From: Phyllostachys edulis
Lineage: Eukaryota > Streptophyta > Magnoliopsida > Poales > Poaceae
Assembly (NCBI GenBank): GCA_036346405.1
Contig: CM070550.1
Coordinates: forward strand, 11,380,115 to 11,444,114
Reading direction: 5' to 3'
DNA length: 64,000 bases
Shown here: piece by piece, positions 22,221 through 34,042 of the stretch
How the letters are laid out: every line of letters begins with the position of its first letter
Position numbering within the stretch: position 1 is the stretch's first letter
Position numbers and translations under genes: made by a program
Notes under the pieces: model-generated
Told to the model about the DNA's origin: nothing
The model's database searches: none
Seen by the model: only the letters and a program-made list of their open reading frames with translations

Positions 22221-23376
22221 GGGAGCACTAGCTAGGACCGCCTCCTCTCACTCGTCCTTCCCCACGAAGCTTAGCTTCTCTTTCCCTCTCTCCTCCCCAC
22301 AATTCGTCTCCTTCCTCGTCATCATTTGAGCGCCGCTGCCGTCGATTCCCCCATCGTCGGAGGAGCTCCGACGACGTTGTCTCCTACATCGTCTTCGCCA
22401 CCCGGGTTCTACCCCCTGCTCACCGTCGCATCGCCATGACCCGCACCTCACCGCTAGTGACCACCACCTTCCTAGGTGACGAGACCATGTCTAGTAGACT
22501 CCCTAGTCTCCCCTCTCTCTGTTGCATGCTTCACTGCTCGCCGTCACGCCGCCATTCATTGGCACCTTCGGTTCCCAAGTGCCTTCGCCGCCCGAGCCAT
22601 GTGGGAGCCATGTGTTTGCCACGTCACTGCCACTCATGCCCCATCTCAGCCAAACCGAGCACAGTCAACGTTGGCGTGCGTGCCTTGTTGAGCCGAGGCC
22701 CGTCACCGTGAGCTCGGGTCCACCGTGGATCAAGGTTGTGTTCCATGGACCCGGTCCATAGACCTGGCCCCAGATTTCAGTGGCTCATTATCTTTTTTTT
22801 TAGAAAAATAATTCCGGTCGAAATTAAAAAATCCTCGCTGATGTTATGCTAATGCAATAATATAGAATTTCCTTTAGAAAGAAAATTCCAAAAATCCTGA
22901 AAATACCTAAATAGTGTTTTCTCTCATTTTCTTTGAATTAAATCTTCCGGAAGCCCATTCTCCTTCACCCGAAATCCAATTGATCCCGTTCTTTTTCCTA
23001 AATTCATCTAAAATTGAGATCTCTCTTTCAATTTTGGTTTTTTTAATTTTGGATTTAATTTGGATTTATTTATGCCTCGTTCGTTTTCTCTCTCTCGTTT
23101 AAACAATGATTTTCAAGGAGTAGAAGCAAGGCTAAGGCAAGTCGTAACCTTTGATCATGTTTTACACATGTTTGCAAAAATATATTGCTTTATATCAACA
23201 TGCATGCTACTTTTATATCAACTATTTTTTGGGAGTAGTTATTTACCTACTTGACATTATGCCACCTTGTTTAGCTTGAATGCCATGTATCCATTGTCAC
23301 CATAGGTTGACATGGATATGCTTGTCTGTGCTCAGTTGTACGATGAGTTCATATTCACAAGATCAAATATGATAAT

Positions 23377-24983
23377 TGAAGGGATACGAGTAGGCTACAC
23401 TAGCTGACAATTCAAAAATTCTACCACGTAAACCAGGATGCCATGCAAGCAGGAGATCATAGATCGTTACCACTAGACGCGCAATACAGCAGAAGAAGAG
23501 TTGGAGCAGCCTGGTCCAACGAAGAGCGCATCGATGAAGTGGTCGTAGGCAATCGTCCAGCTTCCTCGCAAGTCAATCGTCTCTTCTAGCAATCTCTGTA
23601 GTTCCTTGTGAAGACCGCAGATTGTCCTTAAGCGCAACAGCGACCGCAGTAACGCATCTACGGTATCCACACGTCCAGGGAAGGAACATCGTACATCGGT
23701 GTGCTAACACCAAGTCGCACGGGAAGGCTCTCTCAAGAAGATGGTGGCTAGGGTTTCGGTGGAACAACTCACGTGTATCGCGCCCTATCCCAATAGTCTC
23801 AAGCATCTTCTTATATAGTGCCCGTGACGGATCCTATCTGAACATGTTTTACAAATCGTATCCGTACTGGTTTGTTCCAACCCGTCAAGTGTGTGGCCCG
23901 TTAGGTTTATGCGTAATCGGTTGTGACTTGGAAACTCCTTTCCGACTCTTTCGATCATGAGTCGTCAGCGGCTCCTAGCAGAATATAACGATTCCCGAAT
24001 ACAGACAAATTATATCGGACGAACCTTAATACAATATGATCTACGACCAGGTCCATATCACTAACGACCAGCTCGTATCTCTATACGACCATTTCATATT
24101 TGGTCTCGACTAGTTCGTAACTCCTTACGATCAGGTTTCGACCACTTAGTGATCATGTTCGACCAGCCTACGACTAGCTTGTATCTCCACACGACTAGTC
24201 CATATCTGATCGAACTGAAACACCTTCTCGTGTAGTCTCCCTTTGCCTCACGATATCTGGTTGAACTCGAGGTGAGATGTTGTGTCATCCATGGACTGTT
24301 CAATACTTTCTCGATCGAGTGTTGGATAACTTCACGTTGTCGAACACTTCGACCACTAATGGCATGGCCGTACTTTCTTTATCCGACTACATCGAGGGGC
24401 CCAGAGATATCTCTCCTATTATGTTAGGAGGGACAAATCCCATATCCGACCAGTCATATTCATCCACATGTTTCACAGCATACCTAAAAGCTACCTTTAT
24501 AACTACCTAGTTACGGAGTAGCGTTTGGTAACCCAAAAGTGTACTCTTACAAATGTAGGAGACCATGTTGATCTCAGGTCTAAGGATTATACATCATCAT
24601 TGCTTGAGACCATGCTGACGACACATAAAATCATAACAATCTCAATAGTGTCTCAAGGTAGGTCAATCCAACCACATGTTCTCCAACATGTGTTCACATT
24701 ATTAATTCGATATCCCTATATTCATGACCGGTGAAACATGGTCATCAATCAATACATGTGCCGGTCGATAGAGTCACTAGTGTTCCGACCAGTGACATCT
24801 GACCAGGGATTCATTTAGAACGACATCATATAGGCTAAAAGAGTTTCACCAACAAGTCACATACTTGTTAATCTTCATACCCAATTATTCATTCAAGGAA
24901 CAGAATAACATTTATTCAATAACTCATAAACATAGACATGATACAATTATCTCTATGATTGCCTCTAGGGCATATCACCAACA
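23377..24983 (-). mobile_element. Copia solo LTR, copy 1 (nested)
   Basis: On the minus strand it starts TGTTGGTGATATGCCCTAGA and ends at the complement of TGAAGGGATACGAG. Target duplications are ATAAT (23372-23376) and ATAAC (24984-24988), 4 of 5 matching. It is about 80-90% alike by eye to the solo LTR at 50073-51662. The ATGCCCTAGAGGCAATCAT start is typical of Angela/BARE-like Copia LTRs. No internal region is present. It sits in the gypsy LTR. Confidence 0.85.
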
Positions 24984-24996
24984 ATAACTTGACTTA

Positions 24997-27731
24997 GGCT
25001 CTATTTGGTATGGCTCCGTTCCAAGTTTTAGCAACTCCAACTTCAGCTTCACTCTTGGATCCACTCCTCTGAGAAGTTGGAGTGATCTAAGGAGGTGTTT
25101 GGTTAGGAAGCTAACTCTAACTCCATGAATGAGAATGATCTATGTAAAGAGACGATAGTACCCTTGGTTTTGTGACTTTTTTTATGGCTCCAATGGTTCG
25201 TTTTTGAAACGTTTTTAGCAGTTCACGTACATATGGTTGGCATGTTCTATACACTTGATGAGTATGTGTACGGCCATGTTTTTAGCAGTTCACGTACTAT
25301 TACAGCCCCGGTTTTAACACTTAAATCTATTTGTTTCTTACTCATTTCTATTTGTATACAAATTTTTGATATTTCTTTACAAATTTATCGGAACCGAGAG
25401 TCCATTTGAATGTGATACCATATGAATGTAACAAGACAAATTCATACAATATGAATGTAATGATATCAATTCATATCATAATCCAATTATGAATGTATAT
25501 GAATGAGACGAATTCATATCAGAGTCTGAACCACAAAAAAAACAAAATGCTATAATATCAATGTAGTTATACTGGTCCTTACAAGTTTGACATGGCAATC
25601 CATCTCACATCCAGATTACAAAGAGTTTGATCCTCTGCTACAAACTAGTGTTCACCAAGAACAAAATGTTGATTTGCTTATGTAGCGATGTATATCAGAC
25701 CAACCTCGCTACTGATGTCAGTTGGGAACATGACTATAAAAGAGCTGTACCTGCACATATTTAGGTTTGAATCAAGGTAAACATCAACATTTTTATGGTT
25801 TAACTTCATAACCAAAAAACAAAGAGAAAAGAGCTATACCTGCACATATTCAGGTTTGTTCATTATCAAGATAAGCATCACTTAGAACACATGCTACAAG
25901 CATCATTAGCACCGACCATCGTGTAGCGGCGAGAAAAGAAACAAGATGAACCCTTAGGCACAAACATTGCTTGGCTCGGATCGCTTCAAACCGATGTCCA
26001 TCTTTTCTTGAATTACATGGTAACCATAACTTGCGGCGGTAGCTAGCATTCTTGCCCACAAGGGGAAAAAATTAGGCTTCATAGATCGGTAGGCCACACA
26101 TGTACATGTACAACAATTAAGTGAATCATAGAGACCAAGCAATTCATGTCGATTATTCATGAATCATTCATGCATTTGGTTCATGGACGGAAAAGGAGCA
26201 TGCATTTACTGGGCATCATCGAAAACAGAATAATTTTTGCTAGTATGAAAGACCGAAGCATTAGATCTAGGCACATAATTAAAATTAACATCAACTACAT
26301 GAATCATTCATTCATCTATGTGACAAAGAATATCACAACCAACTCAACCAAACATTCTAGATCTATGCATTCTAGTGGGAAAGAGCCGTCGACTTGCATA
26401 TCCATTCATGTTCCAATATATACTCTAAAAATTACATGGTAGAGATCACAATTCACAGCAGTACATCATCAAAGAATGGAAAGGTAACCAACTTACCTTA
26501 TGTCCTGAGATAAGCTCTAACCTACAAGGATGCACATGGTTAAATAAATGGCAGCCTTTCTAATACTCTACCAAAATTCTTTGCAGCCTGCTTGAAACGA
26601 GTAAAAAAAAGAACACTTTGAATTCAATGATTTCATTCAATTCATACATAAATAATTCAAATGATTGTACCAAATTGACTCCATTGTGTTGTAAATACTT
26701 TAGGCCGGCATGCTAAAGATGCTTAGTGTACTTCCTGATGGTCTGCTAAACAAATGCATTGAATCAAAACCACTCATCAGTGATCAACTCATCAAAGTAA
26801 TTTACAATGTAGCATCTACTCACAACAATGTTGGGGTGAGGTTCCGTTCTTGAGTAGCTTCACTTCGACCTCAAGCTCCCTTGTATGAGCCAAATCAAAA
26901 GATTCCCATAATAAGCGTAGTCAAAGAAAAGCATTATATTTGCACAATTTGCCAAACAAAAAAAGGAAGGCGGCCGGAGGGGGAGCTGACGCCGTATCTG
27001 TGCTGGGAGTTGGCTGGAAGGGGAGGCGACGCCGGATAGGAGGGAGGAGGAGAGAGCTTAGTGGTGGCGCGGGCTGCCAGATCTGGCCAGGGAGGAGGGA
27101 GGAGGAGAGAGCTCGGCGGCGGCTCGGGAGGTGGAAGGAGGAGGAGCAGAAGGGGAGTGGGGCGGCACCGCTTGGGCGAGAGACGGGGAGGAATCCAAGC
27201 CAGTGGGGTTGGAACTCCGCCACCGCCGCTTGCCCGCTTCAGGGGCTAGGGTTAGGGGCAGGGGAATGGACTCGAGCTGCCGGATCTGGCCAGAGAGAGA
27301 GGAGAAGGGAGAAGGGAGAAGGGAGGAGGAGGAGGAGGAGGAGGAGGGCGGAGGAGCGGTCGGGGCGGCGGTGGCGCCAAAAGGGGAGGAGGAGGGCGGC
27401 GGTAGGGTTGGGGGAGCCTCGCGCGGCGCTCGCTCAGGGTGGGGAACGAGAGAGGCGCTGGGGGGAGGGGGTACGGGAGGAGGTATTCGAGTGAGGTTTT
27501 ATGCGGTGGCAATCGACGGGTAATTTCTCACAACTTCTAGGGGTGTTTTCTATTCTTGATCCACAGCTCCCCACTTGGAGTATGGTTTCACCTGCTCCCA
27601 AAAATTTGTACTAGAGGCTGCTCCACTCCAAATTGCTCCAACTCCAAAAGTTTTGTGGAGTTAGCCCGTTTGGCACAGCTCTACCTACTTCATCTACGAA
27701 GTTGGGAGTTGGAGCCATACCAAACAGGGCC
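24997..27731. mobile_element. PIF/Harbinger-like element, non-autonomous, 2.7 kb
   Basis: Termini are GGCTCTATTTGGTATGGCTC at 24997 and its near-complement GAGCCATACCAAACAGGGCC ending at 27731, flanked by TTA on both sides (24994-24996, 27732-27734). The interior has no transposase. 26940-27520 is a GC-rich purine block with many open frames, possibly captured sequence; the rest is AT-rich. It inserted into the gypsy LTR only 13 bp from the Copia solo LTR. Confidence 0.75.
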
Positions 27732-28436
27732 TTAATGAGATATGGAATTATGGTGCGATGCCATTGTTGTAAAATTTGTTGTGCCATAGCAGGGGATGAC
27801 ATTGGTCTTTGTTAAACAAAATATTTTCATGCTTAGGAGAGTGATCATGTAGTAAAAGGGGTGTTGTTTACACATTGGGATGAGGTAGTCCCGCCTGGGT
27901 GAACACTAAGGACTTAATCTTGTGTGCCACTCAACTGGGCTATATCGTACAACCACATATCCAATATGTGGTGGACCTGACTGATTAAATTGTAATGTCT
28001 TGAATTTGGTTCTGCCATGTGGTGGTGTGGGTTCCGCGGCAGACAAGTAGATTTGCACGGTGCAAAAGGGGGCCCCGACTGTGGTAGATGGAACTCTTCG
28101 GTGGTGAAACCTTAGCAGGCATAACTAAGTTGAGACAGAGTATTGTAAAGGCCTTGTGATAATCACTTAGTCGCACACCTATGAAAGTGTGTCAAACATA
28201 CATTATAAGCTGATTATCTCTTATGAGTAAAGTGGTACAACCTCTGAAGAGTGTTAAAAACTGTTCAAACAACCGTGTCCCCGGTTATGAACAATAATTG
28301 GGAATTTCACACGAGGTATAGAGTTTTCATAAATATCTTGGATGGTGAATTAGTTGGGAAGTGAACGGGTAGTTCACTGGTTGTTTCAAACCAAATGTTT
28401 ACCTTATTTATTATATCTTTCCAATTACACTTTACA

Positions 28437-29839
28437 ATGATGCAGATTGTTTACTCCATATAGCGAACACTTTTGGGTGTCAAGTTGGGTCAACTCCTTT
28501 CACTTACTTAGGGCTACCTCTTGGATCCACAAAACCTAAGTTTGAAAGTTATTTACCTCTGATTGATAGAGTGACCCGTTGGTTGTCTGGCTTGTCACCA
28601 TTTTTGTCTTAAGGAGGTCGATTGGTGTTGGTCAACTCAGTGTTTTCATCCCAAGCCTGTTTACCACATGGCCTCCCTGCAAATGCCGGTGAAAGTGATC
28701 CTCCAGATTGATCGCTTACGGCAGCAAACCTTATGGCATGGAACGGACTTTAACACTCGTGGTGGATGTTTAGTGGCATGGAAATCTTTTTGCAGACCGA
28801 AGAAGGAAGGTGGTCTCGGCATTTTGAATCTTAGAGTCCAAAACAAAGCTCTTTTGATGAAGCTTCTTCATAAGTTTTTTAATAGAGTAGATGTTCCCTG
28901 GGTGAACTTGACTTGGATGGCTCTCTACCAGAATCTGTTGGCGCCAAACTCTAACTGGCTGTGTGGTTATTTTTGGTAGAAAGACCTCTTACGTTTGTTA
29001 GATGAGTTCAAAGGATTTTCCACCTGTCTGGTTTTTAATGGCAATTCATGTCTTTTCTGGAAAGATTCTTGGAATTTGGGATGTCCACTTATGCAATGGC
29101 CTCATCTTTTTCGTTTGCCAAGATCATGGATATCTCTGTTGCTAGTTTCAGGGAGGAGGATAATCTTGTGTCGCTGTTTCATCTGCCTCTATCCTCTGTG
29201 GCTCTAACCCAACTTCAGGAACTGAGGGCTTGTCTTTCTTATTTGGAGCTTCCGCAAGCTAGACCTGATGAATGGTCTTATATTTGGAACTCTGCGACCT
29301 TCACTTCTAAACATGCTTATGTGCATTTGTTGGGTCAATCCTCCCCGCCTCTCCCTTTTATTTGGATATGGTCATCTTCTTGCAGGAGTAAACAGAAGGT
29401 TTTCTTTTGGCTGCTCTTGAAAGACCGATTGAATACAAGGGAGCTTTTACTTTGTAAGAAGTTTCATCTTGATAATACTGATTGTGTGCTTTATTCTGAT
29501 CGGATGGTCAAAACTTCAAAACATCTCTTTTTTGAGTGTTCATTTAGCCGCCAATGCTGGTCCCAGATTGGTTTTGTTTGGGATTTAACCCTATCAGTTC
29601 ATGCTCTCATTCAAGATGGCAAGCGAAAATTTTGGCTCAAGCTGTTCAAGGATATTCTGATTGTTGCTTGCTGGGCTATCTGGTTACATCGAAATAAGGT
29701 TATTTTCAATCAGGGGACTATTTCTCCTTCAAATTGGGAATGGGAGTTCAATGAAGAGTTTGCCCTGGTTTTCCATAGGGTCAAACCTTCACTTCGGTTT
29801 TCCATAGGGTCAAACCTTCGCTTCGGGAGGCTTTTGTGA
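28437..29839 (+). pseudogene. LINE reverse transcriptase C-terminus and zf-RVT domain
   Basis: The thumb-side RT text is followed by a stop at 28608, then QIDRLRQQTLWHGTDF and RPKKEGGLGILNLRVQNKAL (28668-28976). The zf-RVT domain (29048-29839) has HVHLLGQ-type text, VFFWLLLKDRLNTRELLLCK, HLFFECSFSRQCWSQIGFVW and WAIWLHRNKVIFNQGTI. Frame changes near 28976 and 29048 break it. The end carries a 27-29-bp tandem duplication (29768-29825) of GGTTTTCCATAGGGTCAAAC. Confidence 0.83.
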
Positions 29840-29975
29840 CTTGATTGAGAGATTTCGGATAATTTTTTCTTCCTTCTTTTGCTTCTCTTGTAAACCCCCC
29901 TCTCTTTTACAATTCTTTTGTTTTAATATATCTTTGCAGTAAGGGTGCTGCCCCTCCTGTTTTCGGTCAAAAAAA
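28437..29975 (+). mobile_element. 5'-truncated L1-type LINE
   Basis: Begins inside the reverse transcriptase (NDADCLLHIANTFGCQVGST, then FTYLGLPLGSTKPKFESYLP) and ends after a UTR with a short poly-A tract (29969-29975). The 5' truncation and A-tail are typical of L1 retrotransposition. A target duplication is not clear (TTTAC on both sides is weak). It interrupts the gypsy LTR. Confidence 0.85.
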
Positions 29976-30429
29976 TCTATTTACTATATTTACTGTCAAG
30001 ATTTGCTTTATGCAAAATAACCATACAACTATTCATTTGTTCAAGTCTTGTATGAATATTAATTGCATAATGTTCCCTATGACATGCTGAGTACTCCATG
30101 TACTCCCGACTATATGCATTGTTGATCAGTTGCTGAGGAAGAACCAGCGAATTCAGAGTTATACGAGGAGGAGTACTATGAAGACTTTGTGAACTAGGAT
30201 GCGCTCCCCACTCGATTGTCTGTGAACATGTCGGTTGACCACCACGAGTTATTCTACTTCCGTTGCACGAGTTTGATTTGTCTTTTAAGCCCTGTGTGAC
30301 AAGTTATGTAAACCTTAACCATAAGGTCCATTGCTACTATCATTATCTTATTAAAGCAGAGTCAAAAGAAGCTACCACGTTCACTCTCAAGGGCAGGAAA
30401 TTCCCATGTTAATCAATGGAAAAAATGAA

Positions 30430-31330
30430 AAATATATACCGTCGATCATGGTGGATTCAGATTATAACGGTCGAGATTAAAAGAAAGAGTCCATGCCAAG
30501 TACAATAAAACTGAAATTTAGAATATAAAATAAAATAAAATCAACGATTTGATTTCCATGCGAGTTCCTAAGTAAAAGAGTCGATGTCAAGTACAATAAA
30601 ACTGAAATTCGAATAAAAATAAAATAAAGTTAGCAATTTAATTTCCATACAAATTCCTAAGTAAAATCCATAAATAATTAGAATTTGGAATAAAAAATAA
30701 ATGCAATTACATTTGAATACTGAAATCCAACAAAAAGCTGAAATTGAGAATAAAAATAAAATAAAATTAGCAATTTGATTTTGATATAAATTCTAAAAAT
30801 TATAATTCGAATATAAATTAAACAATAATTGACAATTATATTTGTATCTAAATCGACAAAAAAAAAACTAAAATTCGAATGAAAATAAAATAAAATTAGC
30901 AATATGATTTCAATACAATTTTAAAGTAAAATCCTAAATAACGTAATTGAGAATAAAAATTAAAGAAAAGAATAGCAATTGGATTAGGATATGAACCCCA
31001 ACGAAAAAGAACTAAAATTTGGAATAAAAATAAAGTAAAAATTACAATTTGATTTCCATAGAAATTCAAAATTAAAATCCTAAATAACTAAAATTGAGAA
31101 TAGATTAAATAAATTTAGCAATTTGATTTGTATACAAAGTCCAATAAAAATAACTGAAATATTGAATAAAAATAAAAGTTTTAACGAGGATGGAACGAAT
31201 GGTGTTGGAGGAGATACAAAAGAATTCACCATGTTCGCTCTCAAGGTTATGTGTTTCTATTGTTACTTCTTATGGAATAAAAAAATAACTAAAATTTTGA
31301 ATAAAAATAAAAGTTAAAACGAGCATGGCA
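30430..31330. repeat. Degenerate AT-rich repeat array inside Helitron 1
   Basis: Eight to ten irregular repeats of AACTGAAATT..GAATAAAAATAAAATAAA followed by TAGCAATTTGATTTCCATA and AAATTCCTAAGTAAAATCC. There is no coding potential. The word GAAATTTCCATATAAA-like core recurs with variable spacing. Confidence 0.75.
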
Positions 31331-31378
31331 CGATTGGTACCGGAGGAGACCATGAAAAAGTGCATTGACATCGATATG

Positions 31379-34042
31379 TGTAAGATCAAGGAGGCGGCCG
31401 ACTAGAGGGGGGGGTGAATAGGCGGTTTTAAAATCTTTTGGCTAAAACTGAGTTTTAATGCGGAATTGTAAATCAATTCGGTTTTGCACAATTAAAGCCT
31501 AAATCAACTAGTCTTTACTAAGTGCACCAACAATATAAGTCTATTGATAATGATAGCAATCATACAAAGACATGTAAGCAATTTAATTATAAGAATGTAA
31601 ATTGCACAAACTAAATCACTAGAGAACAAACCACAATGACACAATGACGTTTTACCGTGGTGTTCGGAGACTTGCTGGTCTCCCCTAATCCACGTTGAGG
31701 TAAACCCAAACTAATTGGACCGGCTCCACGAATTAAGCCAAACACCTCGATTCCACTAGTGGTAGCTCTTTCCCGCTCCGGGTAGGTGACCTCCAACCTT
31801 CACAACACGCCGGTCCTTCTCACAAGCTTCTTGAGAAGATCACCGGTCCACGACGCCTCCACGCCGTCTAGGTGTCGGCAAACACCAAGAGTAATAAGCC
31901 AAGCCCCTTGCTTGACTCTCACCACGTGCAACGAATGCACAAGCTCAAGCGGATACGAAATCCACCTCTAGATGCAACACATGCAACTAGAGACCTCTCT
32001 CCTTGCTCACAAGGTGCAACACATGCACAATGGAGAGGAGAAGCTCACACTAGCTCAAGTAAGTGAAATAGGATGACAAAGGTTGTCCTCCAACCGACCA
32101 AGGTGAGTATTTATAGCCCACACACAAAAAAATTAGCCGTTGGAGGAGAATCTGCTGAAAATCAGAAAACACAGGTCGGGCCAGCAGCATAGGGCCGGTC
32201 GGTCTGGGCTCTGATTGCGGCTATAAAATAGCCGTTACATGCAATTCCCGGTCAGTCCGCCCTCACAGGGTCCAGTCTGACCGGACCCCTTATAAGGGCG
32301 GTCAGTCCACAGGCATGTGGGCGGTCAGACCTCAGGCATGTGGGCGGTCAGTCCGGCCCTGGATTTCAGCACAGGAGACACTTGGAAAAACGGTCATAAC
32401 TTTTGACTCCAATGTCGGAATTGATTGATCTTGGACTCTATGGAAAGCTTATTCAGAGGGCTACACAACCCACCTATTTGATTTGATCTCAAACACATTT
32501 TATCAAATCAAAAAGCACAACTCCAAAGAGCCACTACCATGGTCTAAGTACAAAGTATTAGCAACAAGCAATCTTAGACCATGCCAAGGGAAAATACATG
32601 AATCCCAACAATTTGCAAAACACATTTACAAACTTAGATCATTCCACAAGGAGTAGGTACATGGACTTCAACCATTTGCAAAACACATTTGCAAAGTATA
32701 GTCACATGCTACAAGGATTAAATGCATGAGCCTCGACTATTTGCAAAAAATAGCATCATGCCTCGGAGAGCTAGAGCAAGTGAGATTGAGCTATCAACAC
32801 ATGATGAGACTCAAGCTACTAGACATGACCCCTCTTAATAGTACGGCAACCTATACTAGCAACCCGGTCTCCCAACCAAACACCGAGACCGGTAAAAGAC
32901 TAGGAACACATCCTTAGCCCTAGCTAGTCATACTTTTGCCTTGCGCAACCATTTGAAGCTTGATGACGCACATCTTCGCTTCAAGTCCAGGTCATTGACT
33001 TGATATGCATCAACTCATGATGCATCCTTCACTTGACTTCCATCAACACATGATGGGTCTTCTTTTGACTTGATGATCAACTCATGATCATCTCCTCTTC
33101 TTGAACTTGATACACATCAACACATGATGCATCCTTTACTCCAAGCTCTTCAATATCATCAACACATGATGTTTTTCTTCACTTTGGTATCCTGACTTGA
33201 ACATCATCAACACATAATAATTTCCTTCATCCCGAGTCTTGACTTGATGACAATCAACTCATGATGTCATCCAAAGTCTCCATCCTCATGGAACACAACC
33301 TATTCATCTAACTCATGGAAAATGTTAGTTCCACAATGTGATTGTCATTAATTACCACAACATACCATTGACTCATAATGGTGGGACAAGATACCACAAT
33401 CTTTCCCTCTTTGGTAATTGATGACAACCACTTCAATTACAAATAATTGAATGTAGATTGGCATGAGTATATATGAACTACATAAGTTGTATATACGCAA
33501 AGGATATATGAGCATGTATGAGCTACACAAGTCTCATATATTCATAAGAATATATTAACTACACAAGTTATATATACTCAAGGATATGTTTCAAAGTAAA
33601 TATCCTTAATATATGTGGAAACGGGAATATGGATCAATACTAATGAAACCACAAAACATAGTGTGAACTCCCACTAAATGTGTGCATACACAAATGTGTA
33701 ATAAGAACATATGCACATATTCAAGTTAGACTTTCGGTGGAATTCATCCTATATTTTGGATCCGAGGAATGCAACAATATATAGAAATATAATGTAGAAT
33801 GCATACCTCTTTGATTTTCACCTTTATATCCAATTTGAGACTAAGCAATAGGTATATCAATAAACATGTTAGTCTCACAATTAGATTTATCAAAATGAAT
33901 GCATACCTGTTTGGATTTTTCCTTTTATATCCAAGCTGAGACTAAACAATAGATATATCAATAAGAGTGTTAGTCTCAAAAATAGATTTGTCATTAATAA
34001 CCAAAACTCCATTAACACATAATGACGGGTCTAGATTCTTCA
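31379..34042 (+). mobile_element. 2.66-kb solo LTR (family A), in Helitron 1
   Basis: Starts TGTAAGATCAAGGAGGCGGC and ends ..GGGTCTAGATTCTTCA, with perfect target duplications ATATG at 31374-31378 and 34043-34047. It contains the block GACTAGAGGGGGGGGTGAAT and a zone (about 32990-33270) rich in CATCAACACATGATG dyads. There is no internal coding region. A second member in opposite orientation is at 57890-60676. Confidence 0.88.
32990..33270. repeat. Dyad-rich zone: CATCAACACATGATG words
   Basis: About ten imperfect copies of the self-complementary word CATCAACACATGATG or ATCAACTCATGATG separated by CTTGACTTGA-like text. The same zone lies, inverted, at 58480-58860 in the sister LTR. Confidence 0.85.

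Noticed and set aside
26921..27523. Glu/Gly/Arg-rich frames up to 184 residues
   Set aside because: Low-complexity GGAGG sequence in the PIF-like element, open on both strands. No start or family support.
29976..30345. Independent non-coding RNA or gene between LINE and Helitron
   Set aside because: The text matches the internal phrasing of the gypsy LTR that continues on both sides, so it is LTR sequence.
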